DNA from: CAZCCV01 sp964497515
GTDB taxonomy: Bacteria; Armatimonadota; UBA5829; DTLH01
Direction: 5' to 3'
Length of the DNA stretch: 29,250 bases
Assembly (NCBI GenBank): GCA_964497515.1
Contig: CAZCCV010000030.1
Location: 1-29,250 of the forward strand
This document shows, one piece after another, positions 1 through 6,961 of the stretch. The translations under genes were made by a program, and so were the position numbers. Under the pieces are notes generated by a model. The model saw nothing but the letters and a program-made list of their open reading frames with translations. It was not told the DNA's origin and did no database searches. The stretch's first letter is position 1, and each line of letters opens with the position of its first letter.

Positions 1-38
1 GGGGACATTATCCCACGGCAGTTATGGGGGACATTATC
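1..38. repeat. Tandem 12-bp motif GGGGACATTATC at left edge
   Basis: GGGGACATTATC occurs at 1-12 and again at 27-38, 26 bp apart in the same direction. Short repeated terminal motifs of this kind are known at the ends of IS21-like elements, so this may be one end of an insertion sequence lying left of the window. No transposase is visible here. The link to a mobile element is an inference. Confidence 0.4.
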
Positions 39-131
39 GCTCTGCATATACAAGCGTAGCCTGCCTTCTTGACGTTACTATTGGCACGTGGTAACATACT
101 GCGCTGATAGCATTCGTAAAGAGAATCACGG

Positions 132-167
132 TAACCCTGGATGCACCGTGAGCGTGATCCAGGGTTA
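132..167 (+). terminator. 11-bp perfect hairpin, possible terminator
   Basis: TAACCCTGGAT (132-142) pairs perfectly with ATCCAGGGTTA (157-167) across a 14-nt loop. Only a weak T-rich stretch follows on the plus strand. It sits between whatever lies left of the window and topA, so it may end an upstream transcript. The rest of 1-306 shows no convincing gene. Confidence 0.4.
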
Positions 168-259
168 TTGCTACTTTGTTGAACCACTGCTTCCGATAAT
201 CCCTACAGAGGAATCCTGTTTCAACGGCGAAACCTCGATAGATGAAGAGTCGTCGTATC

Positions 260-287
260 TTTGAAGCAGGGGCAACCAGCGTATAGG
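260..287 (+). promoter_or_regulatory. Weak candidate promoter for topA
   Basis: TTTGAA (260-265) and TATAGG (282-287) are spaced by 16 bp and lie just upstream of topA. The match to consensus is modest and the predicted leader would be very short, so this is tentative. Confidence 0.25.
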
Positions 288-306
288 AGAGTGTAAGAGA
301 TAACAG

Positions 307-2574
307 ATGGGGAAATCGCTCATCATAGTAGAATCGCCGGCTAAGACACGCACACTTAAGAACTTCCTCGGGCAGGACTACCTGATCGAGGCTTCGATGG
401 GTCACGTGCGCGACTTACCCAAAAGGGAACTCGGAGTCGATGTAGAAAACGACTTCACACCGAAATATAACACGATTACCGAGCGCAAAGACGTTATAAA
501 GAAGCTGAAAGACGCTATCAAGAAAGCTGATGAAGTATATCTAGCATCTGACCCCGATAGAGAGGGTGAGGCGATCGCCTGGCACCTCCAGGAGGCTCTC
601 AAGCTCAAGTCAGCAAAGCGTATTCAGTTTAATGAAATAACCAAATCGGCCGTTACAAGCGCGTTGGAGCAACCGAGAGAGCTCAACCTGGACAAGGTAA
701 ACGCTCAGCAGGCGCGCAGAGTTCTCGATCGCCTGGTAGGGTACCAACTGAGCCCACTGCTCTGGCAAAAGGTGAAAAGGAATCTCTCTGCAGGACGAGT
801 ACAATCGGTGACAGTTCGACTGATCTGCGACCGTGAACGCGAGATTCAGGCTTTCGTTCCTGTTGAGTACTGGACTATCGCTGCGACTTTGTCTCCACAG
901 GATCGAATGGCAGAGTTCCAAGCCAAGCTCCATAAGATAAACGGCAGCAAAGCTGAAGTGCACAACGAGCAGGATGCAAAGTCGATTGTAGATGAACTCA
1001 AAGGTGCCGAATACAGAGTAGCCGAGATCACCAAAAAAGACAAAAAAGGCAACCCTGCTGCACCTTTTATCACAAGCACGCTGCAGCAAGAGGCTTCGCG
1101 AAAGCTCGGATTCTCGGCCAAACGAACGATGTCGACTGCTCAGCAGCTTTACGAAGGAATCGATCTCGGAAGCGCTGGACACGTGGGACTGATTACATAT
1201 ATGCGAACGGACTCAACACGTGTGTCATCAGAAGCCATAGCTGAAGTGAGAGAGTTCATTGCGACGACCTACGGCAAAGAGTATCTGCCCCCCACCCCGC
1301 GTCAGATAAGGAGAAAGGGCGCGCAGGATGCGCACGAAGCAATTCGCCCCACTTCTGTCATGCGGCGCCCGGAGGATTTAGCATCGGTGCTGTCGCGAGA
1401 TCAGGCGCGGCTCTACAAGCTGATCTGGCAAAGGTTTGTTGCCAGCCAGATGGCTTCTGCGGTGTTCAATGTGGTGGCTGTGGATGTAAAGGCCAATCGT
1501 TTCACCTTCAGATCTACCGGTTCGACGGTGAAGTTCGCAGGCTTTAGAACCGTCTATACCGAGGGTCGAGACGACGCCGAGATAGTAGATGAGGAGCGTC
1601 CGCCGCTTCCGGAAATGTCCGTCGATGAAATTCTTCGTCTGCTGGATCTCAAATCTGCTCAACATTTTACAGAGCCGCCGCCACGATTTACAGAGGCCAC
1701 TCTAGTTAAGGCTCTGGAGGAAAAGGGCATCGGTAGACCCAGCACTTACGCGACGATTATTTCAACAATCCAAGATCGCGGCTATGTGTCGATGGAGCAG
1801 CGAAAGTTTCACGCTACCGATCTCGGGTTCATCGTAACAGACTATCTGGTGAACAAGTTCCCGAAGATCCTTGATGTGAGATTTACCGCCTCAATCGAGT
1901 CCGAACTCGACCAGGTTGAAAGCGGAAAGCTCGGATGGCAGAAGCTGCTTAAGGACTTCTACGCACCGTTTTCCAAATCGCTGGAAGAAGCACAGTGGGG
2001 GCCAGAAGGCGCTCAACGAACCTGCCCCAATTGTGGCCGGGATATGGTAATGAAGCGCGGCAGGTTTGGTCAATTTCTCGGTTGTTCCGGTTATCCGGAG
2101 TGCAAGACCATTCTGAAGGTGGAGCGGGAGAACATTCCGGAGCTTGCTCCTAAGGAAACGGATATCGACTGCCCCAACTGCGGTAAGAAAATGCTGGTTC
2201 GCGAAGGGCGAACCGGCCAGTTCTTGGGTTGCTCCGGCTACCCGGAGTGCAAAACCACTATGTCTATCGATAAAAAGATCGGCATCAAATGCCCTGTTTG
2301 CATAGAGGGCGACGTGGTAGAGAAGATATCGAAGAAGCGCAAGATATTCTACGGGTGCAACAGGTATCCGGAATGCACCTTCGTAAGCTGGGGCAAGCCA
2401 ATCGATCGCAAATGCCCAGAGTGCGGCTCTGTTCTCGCTGAAAAACGCTTTAGAGGCCGACTGACCGGCTATGTATGCACATCTACCGAGTGTAACTACG
2501 AAGAAAAAGGCTATAAGAAGAGCGCCAAAGCTGAGGCCGAAGCCGAAAATGCCGAGGTCGAAAAGGCTGTGTAA
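307..2574 (+). CDS. topA: DNA topoisomerase I (type IA)
   Basis: This enzyme relaxes negatively supercoiled DNA by breaking and rejoining one strand. The 755-residue product has the full family layout. The N-terminal TOPRIM domain carries VESPAK (Glu9) and DPDREGEA (Asp82, Asp84), which bind metal. The strand-cleaving tyrosine is Tyr298 in ITYMRTDS. The C-terminus has four zinc-finger modules starting with the CPxC pairs at about residues 573, 622, 662 and 703. The first three end in YPEC and the fourth in a variant with TEC. A lysine- and alanine-rich tail follows. AGGAGAG lies about 13 nt before the ATG, so the ribosome site is rather distant. A strong hairpin follows the stop codon. The family assignment is secure. 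Confidence 0.97.
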   Translation: MGKSLIIVESPAKTRTLKNFLGQDYLIEASMGHVRDLPKRELGVDVENDFTPKYNTITERKDVIKKLKDAIKKADEVYLASDPDREGEAIAWHLQEALKLKSAKRIQFNEITKSAVTSALEQPRELNLDKVNAQQARRVLDRLVGYQLSPLLWQKVKRNLSAGRVQSVTVRLICDREREIQAFVPVEYWTIAATLSPQDRMAEFQAKLHKINGSKAEVHNEQDAKSIVDELKGAEYRVAEITKKDKKGNPAAPFITSTLQQEASRKLGFSAKRTMSTAQQLYEGIDLGSAGHVGLITYMRTDSTRVSSEAIAEVREFIATTYGKEYLPPTPRQIRRKGAQDAHEAIRPTSVMRRPEDLASVLSRDQARLYKLIWQRFVASQMASAVFNVVAVDVKANRFTFRSTGSTVKFAGFRTVYTEGRDDAEIVDEERPPLPEMSVDEILRLLDLKSAQHFTEPPPRFTEATLVKALEEKGIGRPSTYATIISTIQDRGYVSMEQRKFHATDLGFIVTDYLVNKFPKILDVRFTASIESELDQVESGKLGWQKLLKDFYAPFSKSLEEAQWGPEGAQRTCPNCGRDMVMKRGRFGQFLGCSGYPECKTILKVERENIPELAPKETDIDCPNCGKKMLVREGRTGQFLGCSGYPECKTTMSIDKKIGIKCPVCIEGDVVEKISKKRKIFYGCNRYPECTFVSWGKPIDRKCPECGSVLAEKRFRGRLTGYVCTSTECNYEEKGYKKSAKAEAEAENAEVEKAV

Positions 2575-2580
2575 GCAATA

Positions 2581-2615
2581 GCGGCAAGGGCAGTCACAAT
2601 CTCTGCCCTTGCCGC
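2581..2615. terminator. 13-bp hairpin between convergent topA and HD gene
   Basis: GCGGCAAGGGCAG (2581-2593) and CTGCCCTTGCCGC (2603-2615) form a perfect 13-bp stem with a 9-nt loop. It lies between two genes transcribed toward each other and could act on both strands. No clear T-tract follows on either side, so termination may depend on stem strength or on Rho. Confidence 0.6.
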
Positions 2616-2638
2616 AGTCATATGTCCGTTGAGTCAGG

Positions 2639-3307
2639 TTAGAGGTCGGTTCCGTTTATAATCAGTCTGAACCGATAACCGAAATAGTCGGCTGCACGGC
2701 GGCACATAAGCATCCTCACCAGGAAGATCTCAAAGTACTCCATCACAGTTGCTGCTTGAGCATCTGTTTCCAACTCCAAATTGATTGTTTTGTGTTCCTT
2801 GTCGACCCTAAGCACCGAGCGTTGAACCGCATGGTTTACGCGGTCGTGGATGTCAAATGCCAACGGATTCGGGTTTTGCACCCTAGAATGATGAACGTCG
2901 GCTTTGTCAGCGAGTATCAATGCCGCTCCCACTGGGGAAACGGGAGAACCGAGTTCTTCTTCGTGGTTACCTATGGCTGCGATAATCTGCGCAATCTCTT
3001 CGGTCGCCATTCCCATTTTCGTGAGCAGGTTGAACGCCATAACGGCGCCTGTTTCGCAGTGGATATTCCTGTTTATTGCGTTACCAATATCGTGCATATA
3101 GCCGGCGATAGCAGCAAGTTCTGCCAGTCTGGGGTCCAGGCCAAGACTCTCAGGAATGCTCCGCGCGTTCTCTGCTACTATCCCTGCGTGTCGAAAACCG
3201 TGCTCAGTGTATCCGAGGGCGCTCATCTGAGAATTCGCCATCTGTATGTATGTGCGGATACTATCGTCTTTGCGGACGTGTTCGAGTGTGATTAACTGTC
3301 GTTCCAT
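2639..3307 (-). CDS. HD-domain phosphohydrolase
   Basis: The 222-residue protein has the metal-binding signature of the HD superfamily. Candidate ligands are His40 (or His36), His72-Asp73 in GYMHDIGN, His115 in GNHEE, and Asp134/Asp137 in ADKAD. Such proteins hydrolyse phosphate esters of nucleotides or metabolites, but the substrate cannot be read from the sequence. It has no signal peptide or membrane segment, so it is probably cytoplasmic. It starts 23 bp after tgt on the same strand with a TAGGA ribosome site, so the two genes are likely co-transcribed. Whether it is linked to queuosine metabolism is unknown. Confidence 0.85.
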   Translation of the reverse strand: MERQLITLEHVRKDDSIRTYIQMANSQMSALGYTEHGFRHAGIVAENARSIPESLGLDPRLAELAAIAGYMHDIGNAINRNIHCETGAVMAFNLLTKMGMATEEIAQIIAAIGNHEEELGSPVSPVGAALILADKADVHHSRVQNPNPLAFDIHDRVNHAVQRSVLRVDKEHKTINLELETDAQAATVMEYFEIFLVRMLMCRRAADYFGYRFRLIINGTDL

Positions 3308-3330
3308 TTTGTTTTCCTACGAATGTTCAG

Positions 3331-4482
3331 CTACTCTATCTCCCTTGAAGATGCCTCATCTGCTTTCGCGCGGTGTTTCCTGTATTTGGAAAGAAAACCC
3401 TTGCGAAACTCTTTCAGCGCGTCACATTCGATAGCGCTTCGGATGTCAGCCATCAGTTTGTGATAGAAATACAGGTTATGATATGTTGCAATCCGCGACG
3501 CCAGAATCTCGCCTGCCATATATAAGTGCCTTAGGTATGCGGCCGAATAGCTTCGGCACATTTTGCACTCGCACTCGGGGTCTACAGGTGTGAAATCGTC
3601 TTTGTACTTTGCATTCTTGATGTTGATTCTGCCGTAGGTAGTGTAGAGTGATCCGTTTCGCCCCAGGCGGGTTGGCAGTACGCAGTCGAACATATCGACA
3701 CCCCGCCAAACGGCATCGAGCAGGTCTTCCGGCGTTCCCACTCCCATAAGATAACGGGGTTTCTCTCTGGGCAGTTCCGGCACAACCCAATCCATTGCAT
3801 CGAGCATCGATTGTTTGGGCTCACCTACAGATACACCGCCGATGGCGATACCAGGAAAGTCTAAATCGACAATGGCACGTGCGCTGATTCTTCGCAAGTC
3901 CTCATAAGTGCTGCCTTGAATAATTCCGAAAAGCGATTGACTACCGGGGTTGGAAGCCCACTCTTCCTTACAGCGGGTAGCCCAAGCGTGTGTGCGCTCC
4001 ATTGCGGCCTTCGCACGTTCGTGAGGAACGGGATACTCCACACATTCATCGAACGCCATTATGATATCTGCACCTATGGCGCGCTCAATTTTGATAACTG
4101 ATTCTGGTGAGAATGTGTGTGATGAGCCATCTATGTACGATTTGAAGACAACGTCGTTTTCGCCAATAACCCGCAGGTGCTCCAGACTGAACACCTGGAA
4201 GCCTCCGCTGTCAGTGAGAACAGCTCCCGGCCAGTTGATGAACCTATGGATGCCGCCGGCAGATTCGATAGTGTCGTGCCCGGGACGCAAGTATAGATGA
4301 TATGTGTTTCCAAGGATTATCTTGAAGCCGATTTCGGTGAGTTCTTCCTGACTCATCGATTTTACTGTGGCCTGCGTGCCAACAGGCATAAAAACAGGGG
4401 TTTCGACTACTGCGTGCGGCAGGGTGAGTATGCCGCGACGAGCTCTTGATTCAGTGCTTTCGCTTGTGATTTCGAACTTGAT
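3331..4482 (-). CDS. tgt: Queuine tRNA-ribosyltransferase (TGT), apparent ATC start
   Basis: TGT exchanges guanine-34 of GUN-anticodon tRNAs for the queuosine precursor preQ1. The longest ATG frame starts at 4389 but would lack the first strand of the barrel. The reading frame stays open upstream to a TAA at 4506 and encodes KFEITSESTESRARRG, which aligns with the start of bacterial TGT (MKFEL). The codon at the expected Met is ATC (4482-4480), preceded by GGAG with 8 nt between. There is no ATG, GTG or TTG in the extension. With this start the protein has 383 residues. Asp91 (DSGGFQ) and the nucleophile Asp266 (VDMFDCVLPTR) are present, as are zinc ligands Cys304, Cys306, Cys309 and His335, all close to E. 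coli numbering. Initiation at ATC, or a base error there, is inferred. Confidence 0.93.
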   Translation of the reverse strand: MKFEITSESTESRARRGILTLPHAVVETPVFMPVGTQATVKSMSQEELTEIGFKIILGNTYHLYLRPGHDTIESAGGIHRFINWPGAVLTDSGGFQVFSLEHLRVIGENDVVFKSYIDGSSHTFSPESVIKIERAIGADIIMAFDECVEYPVPHERAKAAMERTHAWATRCKEEWASNPGSQSLFGIIQGSTYEDLRRISARAIVDLDFPGIAIGGVSVGEPKQSMLDAMDWVVPELPREKPRYLMGVGTPEDLLDAVWRGVDMFDCVLPTRLGRNGSLYTTYGRINIKNAKYKDDFTPVDPECECKMCRSYSAAYLRHLYMAGEILASRIATYHNLYFYHKLMADIRSAIECDALKEFRKGFLSKYRKHRAKADEASSREIE

Positions 4483-4516
4483 GGCTGTATCTCCAGATAG
4501 GAATTATCTCGGCTGC

Positions 4517-4522
4517 ATTATA
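4517..4522 (-). promoter_or_regulatory. -10 box of tgt promoter
   Basis: The minus strand reads TATAAT, an exact -10 match, about 35 nt before the tgt start. No good -35 box is seen at the usual distance. The tRNA fragment at 4549 lies just upstream, so the original -35 region may have been altered when the island inserted. Confidence 0.5.
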
Positions 4523-4548
4523 GCACAGACGTAGAAGTTACAGCGAGA

Positions 4549-4596
4549 GATGTGGTGGGCGGTTGAATTTGAACCAATGGGCTCTTGGGTGCAAAC
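4549..4596 (-). repeat. Degenerate 3' fragment of tRNA-Val (putative att site)
   Basis: This stretch aligns with 16166-16215, the 3' half of the intact tRNA-Val(GAC) gene. The first 15 bp (GATGTGGTGGGCGGT) are identical and include the CCA end and the acceptor strand. A 2-bp deletion follows, then 16 of 17 matches through the T-arm, then about 12 of 16 into the anticodon stem. By hand count this is 43 of 48 aligned positions. Similarity stops abruptly after that. The acceptor 5' strand and D-arm are missing, so it is not a working tRNA. A 3' tRNA fragment in the same orientation as an intact copy is the usual scar of site-specific integration. Confidence 0.75.
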
Positions 4597-4676
4597 CTAA
4601 CTCAGTTCAGAGTTCACTGTCGTCGCAAATCAATACGAGATACGACGATCACTCGCGGCACTTCACCGAGACTAAT

Positions 4677-5086
4677 CTAATGATTTATAGTCCCGCAACG
4701 CTTCCTTAGATCCTTCACACTCACTCGCTTCCCGTTCGATTCCACCTTTTCAATTGTAAATCCTTCTGATTTTGCTGGAGTGATAATTAGCCTCTGCTCT
4801 TTAACAATTCCAGGCCTGATTGATCCGAGAGAAATCTGTTCAGGCCAAAATCCAGCACCAACGGTGAAGTGTTTTCAAGACAATCCGAGGTGACCCCGTG
4901 TATCCTATCAATATCCTGGTATTCCAATTGACAAAGCCTTTTCTTCATCTCAGGCAAAGCTAATAGGACTATGTCCCATAGAGCTTCTCTTCTCTTATGG
5001 TCATCTCTTTCTTCACAAAGTTCATTGGTAACTCTATATTTTGTTGCTGAGCCAGCAGAATCGTAGACCAGAGCCCAGCAAGTCAT
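4677..5086 (-). pseudogene. Probable frameshifted hypothetical gene with Ig-like tail
   Basis: An ATG-started frame runs from 5086 to 4787 (99 residues, charged and helical in the middle, no family recognised). A second minus frame is open from 4874 to 4677, has no start codon, and reads like a small beta domain: WPEQISLGSIRPG, then LIITPAKSEGFTIEKVES. That pattern resembles DUF1573 or other Ig-like repeats. One indel near 4870, in a GAAAACAC run, would join the two into a product of about 136 residues. The gene follows the 340-residue gene by 22 bp and lacks a clear ribosome site. I infer a decayed gene; a short intact 99-residue protein is the alternative. Confidence 0.4.
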
Positions 5087-5108
5087 ACAGGACTCTGCTC
5101 ACCAGTAT

Positions 5109-6131
5109 TTACATCCTGATGAGCGCCACGGCTTTTTCCAGTTCGGCGATGGCCTGCCGTTCCAATGGATACGCTTTCTGTAGGCGGTGAATCTGTGCAC
5201 GACGCACCTCATCGCGCCAAGTCTCCCCGTCTTTCAGCATCCTTGGGTAAGGAGCGATATCTTTGGAGCTTTTACCATCAGTGCAGAGTGCGCCGGCGAT
5301 CATGTAATCGTACCGTTCGGCGGCAGCGAGTAGATGATCGGTGACCTCCGGGGCAAAGTCATCCGCGATCTCGCGCAGATATGTAGCAGCAACTTTGCGA
5401 CCCGCGCAGAGGCACTCATAGATCCAAGCGTTGCCTTGCATGCTGCCTTTGCGCACCACCTCATCCGCTTGGTCGAGGGCGGTGAGATTGCCAATGTACT
5501 GTTCCCAAGCACAGAAACCGAGCCCGTAGCCCTCGCGACTAGGCTCATGCGCCATCGCCACGGCTTGCCGCAGTGATGCGATCGCTAATGCGTGCCGATC
5601 AGGCGCCCCCGCTTTCTTCATCGTATACAAGGAGAATCTCCACGGCCACTCTGTTTCCACGAATGGCTTGGTGTGATCTTTGTATGGGTGCAGACAGAGC
5701 AACTCGGTGTCTTGCTGATATCCCACCACGACACCGTCCTCTTCGGAGCCGTATTGGACGGCGATGCCACGGTCAATGCTCGCTTTGACCTTATCGAGCA
5801 TAGCCTGCTTTTCCACAGCACTCTCCACCTGGTAGGCATAGAGACCCTCCTGCTGCCACGGGGAAGCGGCCTGCGCCAACTCCAAGCATTGAAACCCACA
5901 CGCCGGATGTGGCGAACTGGGGCAAAAGCCACTTACTTGCAGGCGGAAGGCCAGCCCGGAGACGCCGATAAGGTATTCGTAGCTGATCGCCTCACCCGCG
6001 GCGCGCAATACCGCTTCCATGGCGGCGTGCACCGAAACCTGCTTTTCGCTGACGTGCCATCCTTTCACCCCATCGAGCCAGACGCGTGCGCCGTCACGCT
6101 GCGCCAGACCGATATCATTCGGAGCAGCCAT
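5109..6131 (-). CDS. Hypothetical protein, 340 aa, possibly BtrH/C39-like fold
   Basis: The product has no signal peptide or membrane segment. The N-terminal part, LDGVKGWHVSEKQVSVHA then AMEAVLRAAGEAISYEYLIG, resembles uncharacterised proteins with a papain-like N-domain (BtrH or C39-peptidase type). In that fold a Cys normally sits near the start of this helix. Here the position appears to be Val or Ser, so catalysis is doubtful. CPSSPHPACGF follows, and later a segment with VVVGYQQDTELLCLHPY that fits a beta-rich core. The C-terminal half (from about residue 190) is helical. The gene lies 5 bp after the HEAT-like frame and has a weak ribosome site. Its function is unknown, and the fold suggestion is from memory of pattern only. 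Confidence 0.6.
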   Translation of the reverse strand: MAAPNDIGLAQRDGARVWLDGVKGWHVSEKQVSVHAAMEAVLRAAGEAISYEYLIGVSGLAFRLQVSGFCPSSPHPACGFQCLELAQAASPWQQEGLYAYQVESAVEKQAMLDKVKASIDRGIAVQYGSEEDGVVVGYQQDTELLCLHPYKDHTKPFVETEWPWRFSLYTMKKAGAPDRHALAIASLRQAVAMAHEPSREGYGLGFCAWEQYIGNLTALDQADEVVRKGSMQGNAWIYECLCAGRKVAATYLREIADDFAPEVTDHLLAAAERYDYMIAGALCTDGKSSKDIAPYPRMLKDGETWRDEVRRAQIHRLQKAYPLERQAIAELEKAVALIRM

Positions 6132-6136
6132 AGTAT

Positions 6137-6490
6137 CTATATTGGTGATTTCTTGAAGTAGGGCACTTCTATGTCGAACTTACCTCCGGATGGATACTTG
6201 GACTTGTTGGCTTCCCACCATTCTCTCCATTTGTTGGCTATCTCGGAAGTTATAGTCGGAGGTGTTCCGAAGTCCTGTCCAGTAAACAAATTCAACCATT
6301 TAGCTGCCTTGTACCTAAGAGCAGGTTCTTCATCAGATAGCGCATTAGGTAGATAGGGTATTACATCATATAGTTTGGTGTGAATTGTCGTATTTAATGC
6401 AAAAGCCCTATCAAGATAATTGGGATTAGACAGGAACGGCTCAATCATCTTTAAGCTTCTGATTGTTCCGCGGCGGCCGAGAAGATCCAT
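6137..6490 (-). CDS. HEAT-repeat-like protein, C-terminal part (possibly truncated)
   Basis: The 117-residue frame has helical pairs and ends with ALRYKAAKWLNLFTGQDFG followed by KWREWWEANKSKYP. That ending is typical of HEAT-repeat or PBS-lyase-like proteins. The frame stays open upstream for about 26 codons to a TGA near 6570, with residues that read as coding (for example NVRETGCRSITA), but it contains no start codon. No ribosome site precedes the ATG at 6490. I infer that this is the surviving 3' end of a longer protein. It may still be translated together with the 340-residue gene 5 bp downstream. Confidence 0.5.
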   Translation of the reverse strand: MDLLGRRGTIRSLKMIEPFLSNPNYLDRAFALNTTIHTKLYDVIPYLPNALSDEEPALRYKAAKWLNLFTGQDFGTPPTITSEIANKWREWWEANKSKYPSGGKFDIEVPYFKKSPI

Positions 6491-6918
6491 TGCCGTTATT
6501 GACCTGCAACCAGTTTCCCGGACATTTGCCAGTGTATAATGCTTTCTGTAGAAGTATGTCCAGTCAGAACCTCATAAGCGCAGTCTTAATGGAGATGTCG
6601 GAGACTGGGAGCCCCGCAACATTCAGTTGACCTATAGCGACTGAGAAAAACATAAGAACGTAGCTGACCAGCTATGTTGCAGAACAAAGGTGGCAATATC
6701 CTTGGATTATTGAAAGTCTCTTCGATCACTCTAGTCAGGAGCAATTATAGTGTGCTTACGGTGTTTGTCAAACTGTTCCCTCAACAGAATCATCTGTCCT
6801 CAATTCACATTAGAGTAATAGGTGGAATTTGAACGGAAGAGCACATTGATAATCGTCTGTTTTTCCACACACGATTGATGGGACTGACTCATTCAAATCA
6901 TTTGACCCAATGTTGTGG
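6491..6918. other. Gene-free region upstream of the cas operon
   Basis: No convincing coding frame is seen on either strand, apart from the startless extension of the HEAT-like frame up to about 6570. The region is fairly AT-rich toward its right end. It separates the minus-strand island genes from the plus-strand cas operon and probably carries control sequence for cas3. I found no clear tRNA, terminator or repeat in it. Confidence 0.5.
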
Positions 6919-6955
6919 TATAATAATCGCAAATTATCACAATTCATATTGAGGA
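6916..6955 (+). promoter_or_regulatory. cas operon promoter (extended -10) and RBS
   Basis: TGGTATAAT (6916-6924) is an extended -10 element with an exact TATAAT. TTGACC lies upstream but only 11 bp away, too close to serve as its -35 box. GAGGA (6951-6955) is placed correctly for the cas3 ATG at 6962. This is the best promoter candidate for the eight-gene operon. Confidence 0.55.
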
Positions 6956-6961
6956 CAAAGA

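Noticed and set aside
2756..3295. Plus-strand frame of 179 codons
   Set aside because: It is the antisense shadow of the HD-domain gene, whose motifs are intact on the other strand.
6828..6850. Possible second tRNA fragment (GGTGGAATTTGAAC)
   Set aside because: Only a short stretch resembles the tRNA-Val T-arm, with no acceptor or CCA match, so chance is more likely.
6865..6873. Partial match to the CRISPR repeat (CCACACACG) upstream of cas3
   Set aside because: Nine bases without the rest of the repeat or its hairpin is too little to call a degenerate repeat or tracr-like element.
4597..6961. Search for an integrase or transposase in the island
   Set aside because: No frame shows tyrosine- or serine-recombinase motifs or a DDE pattern; the island border call rests on the tRNA repeat alone.
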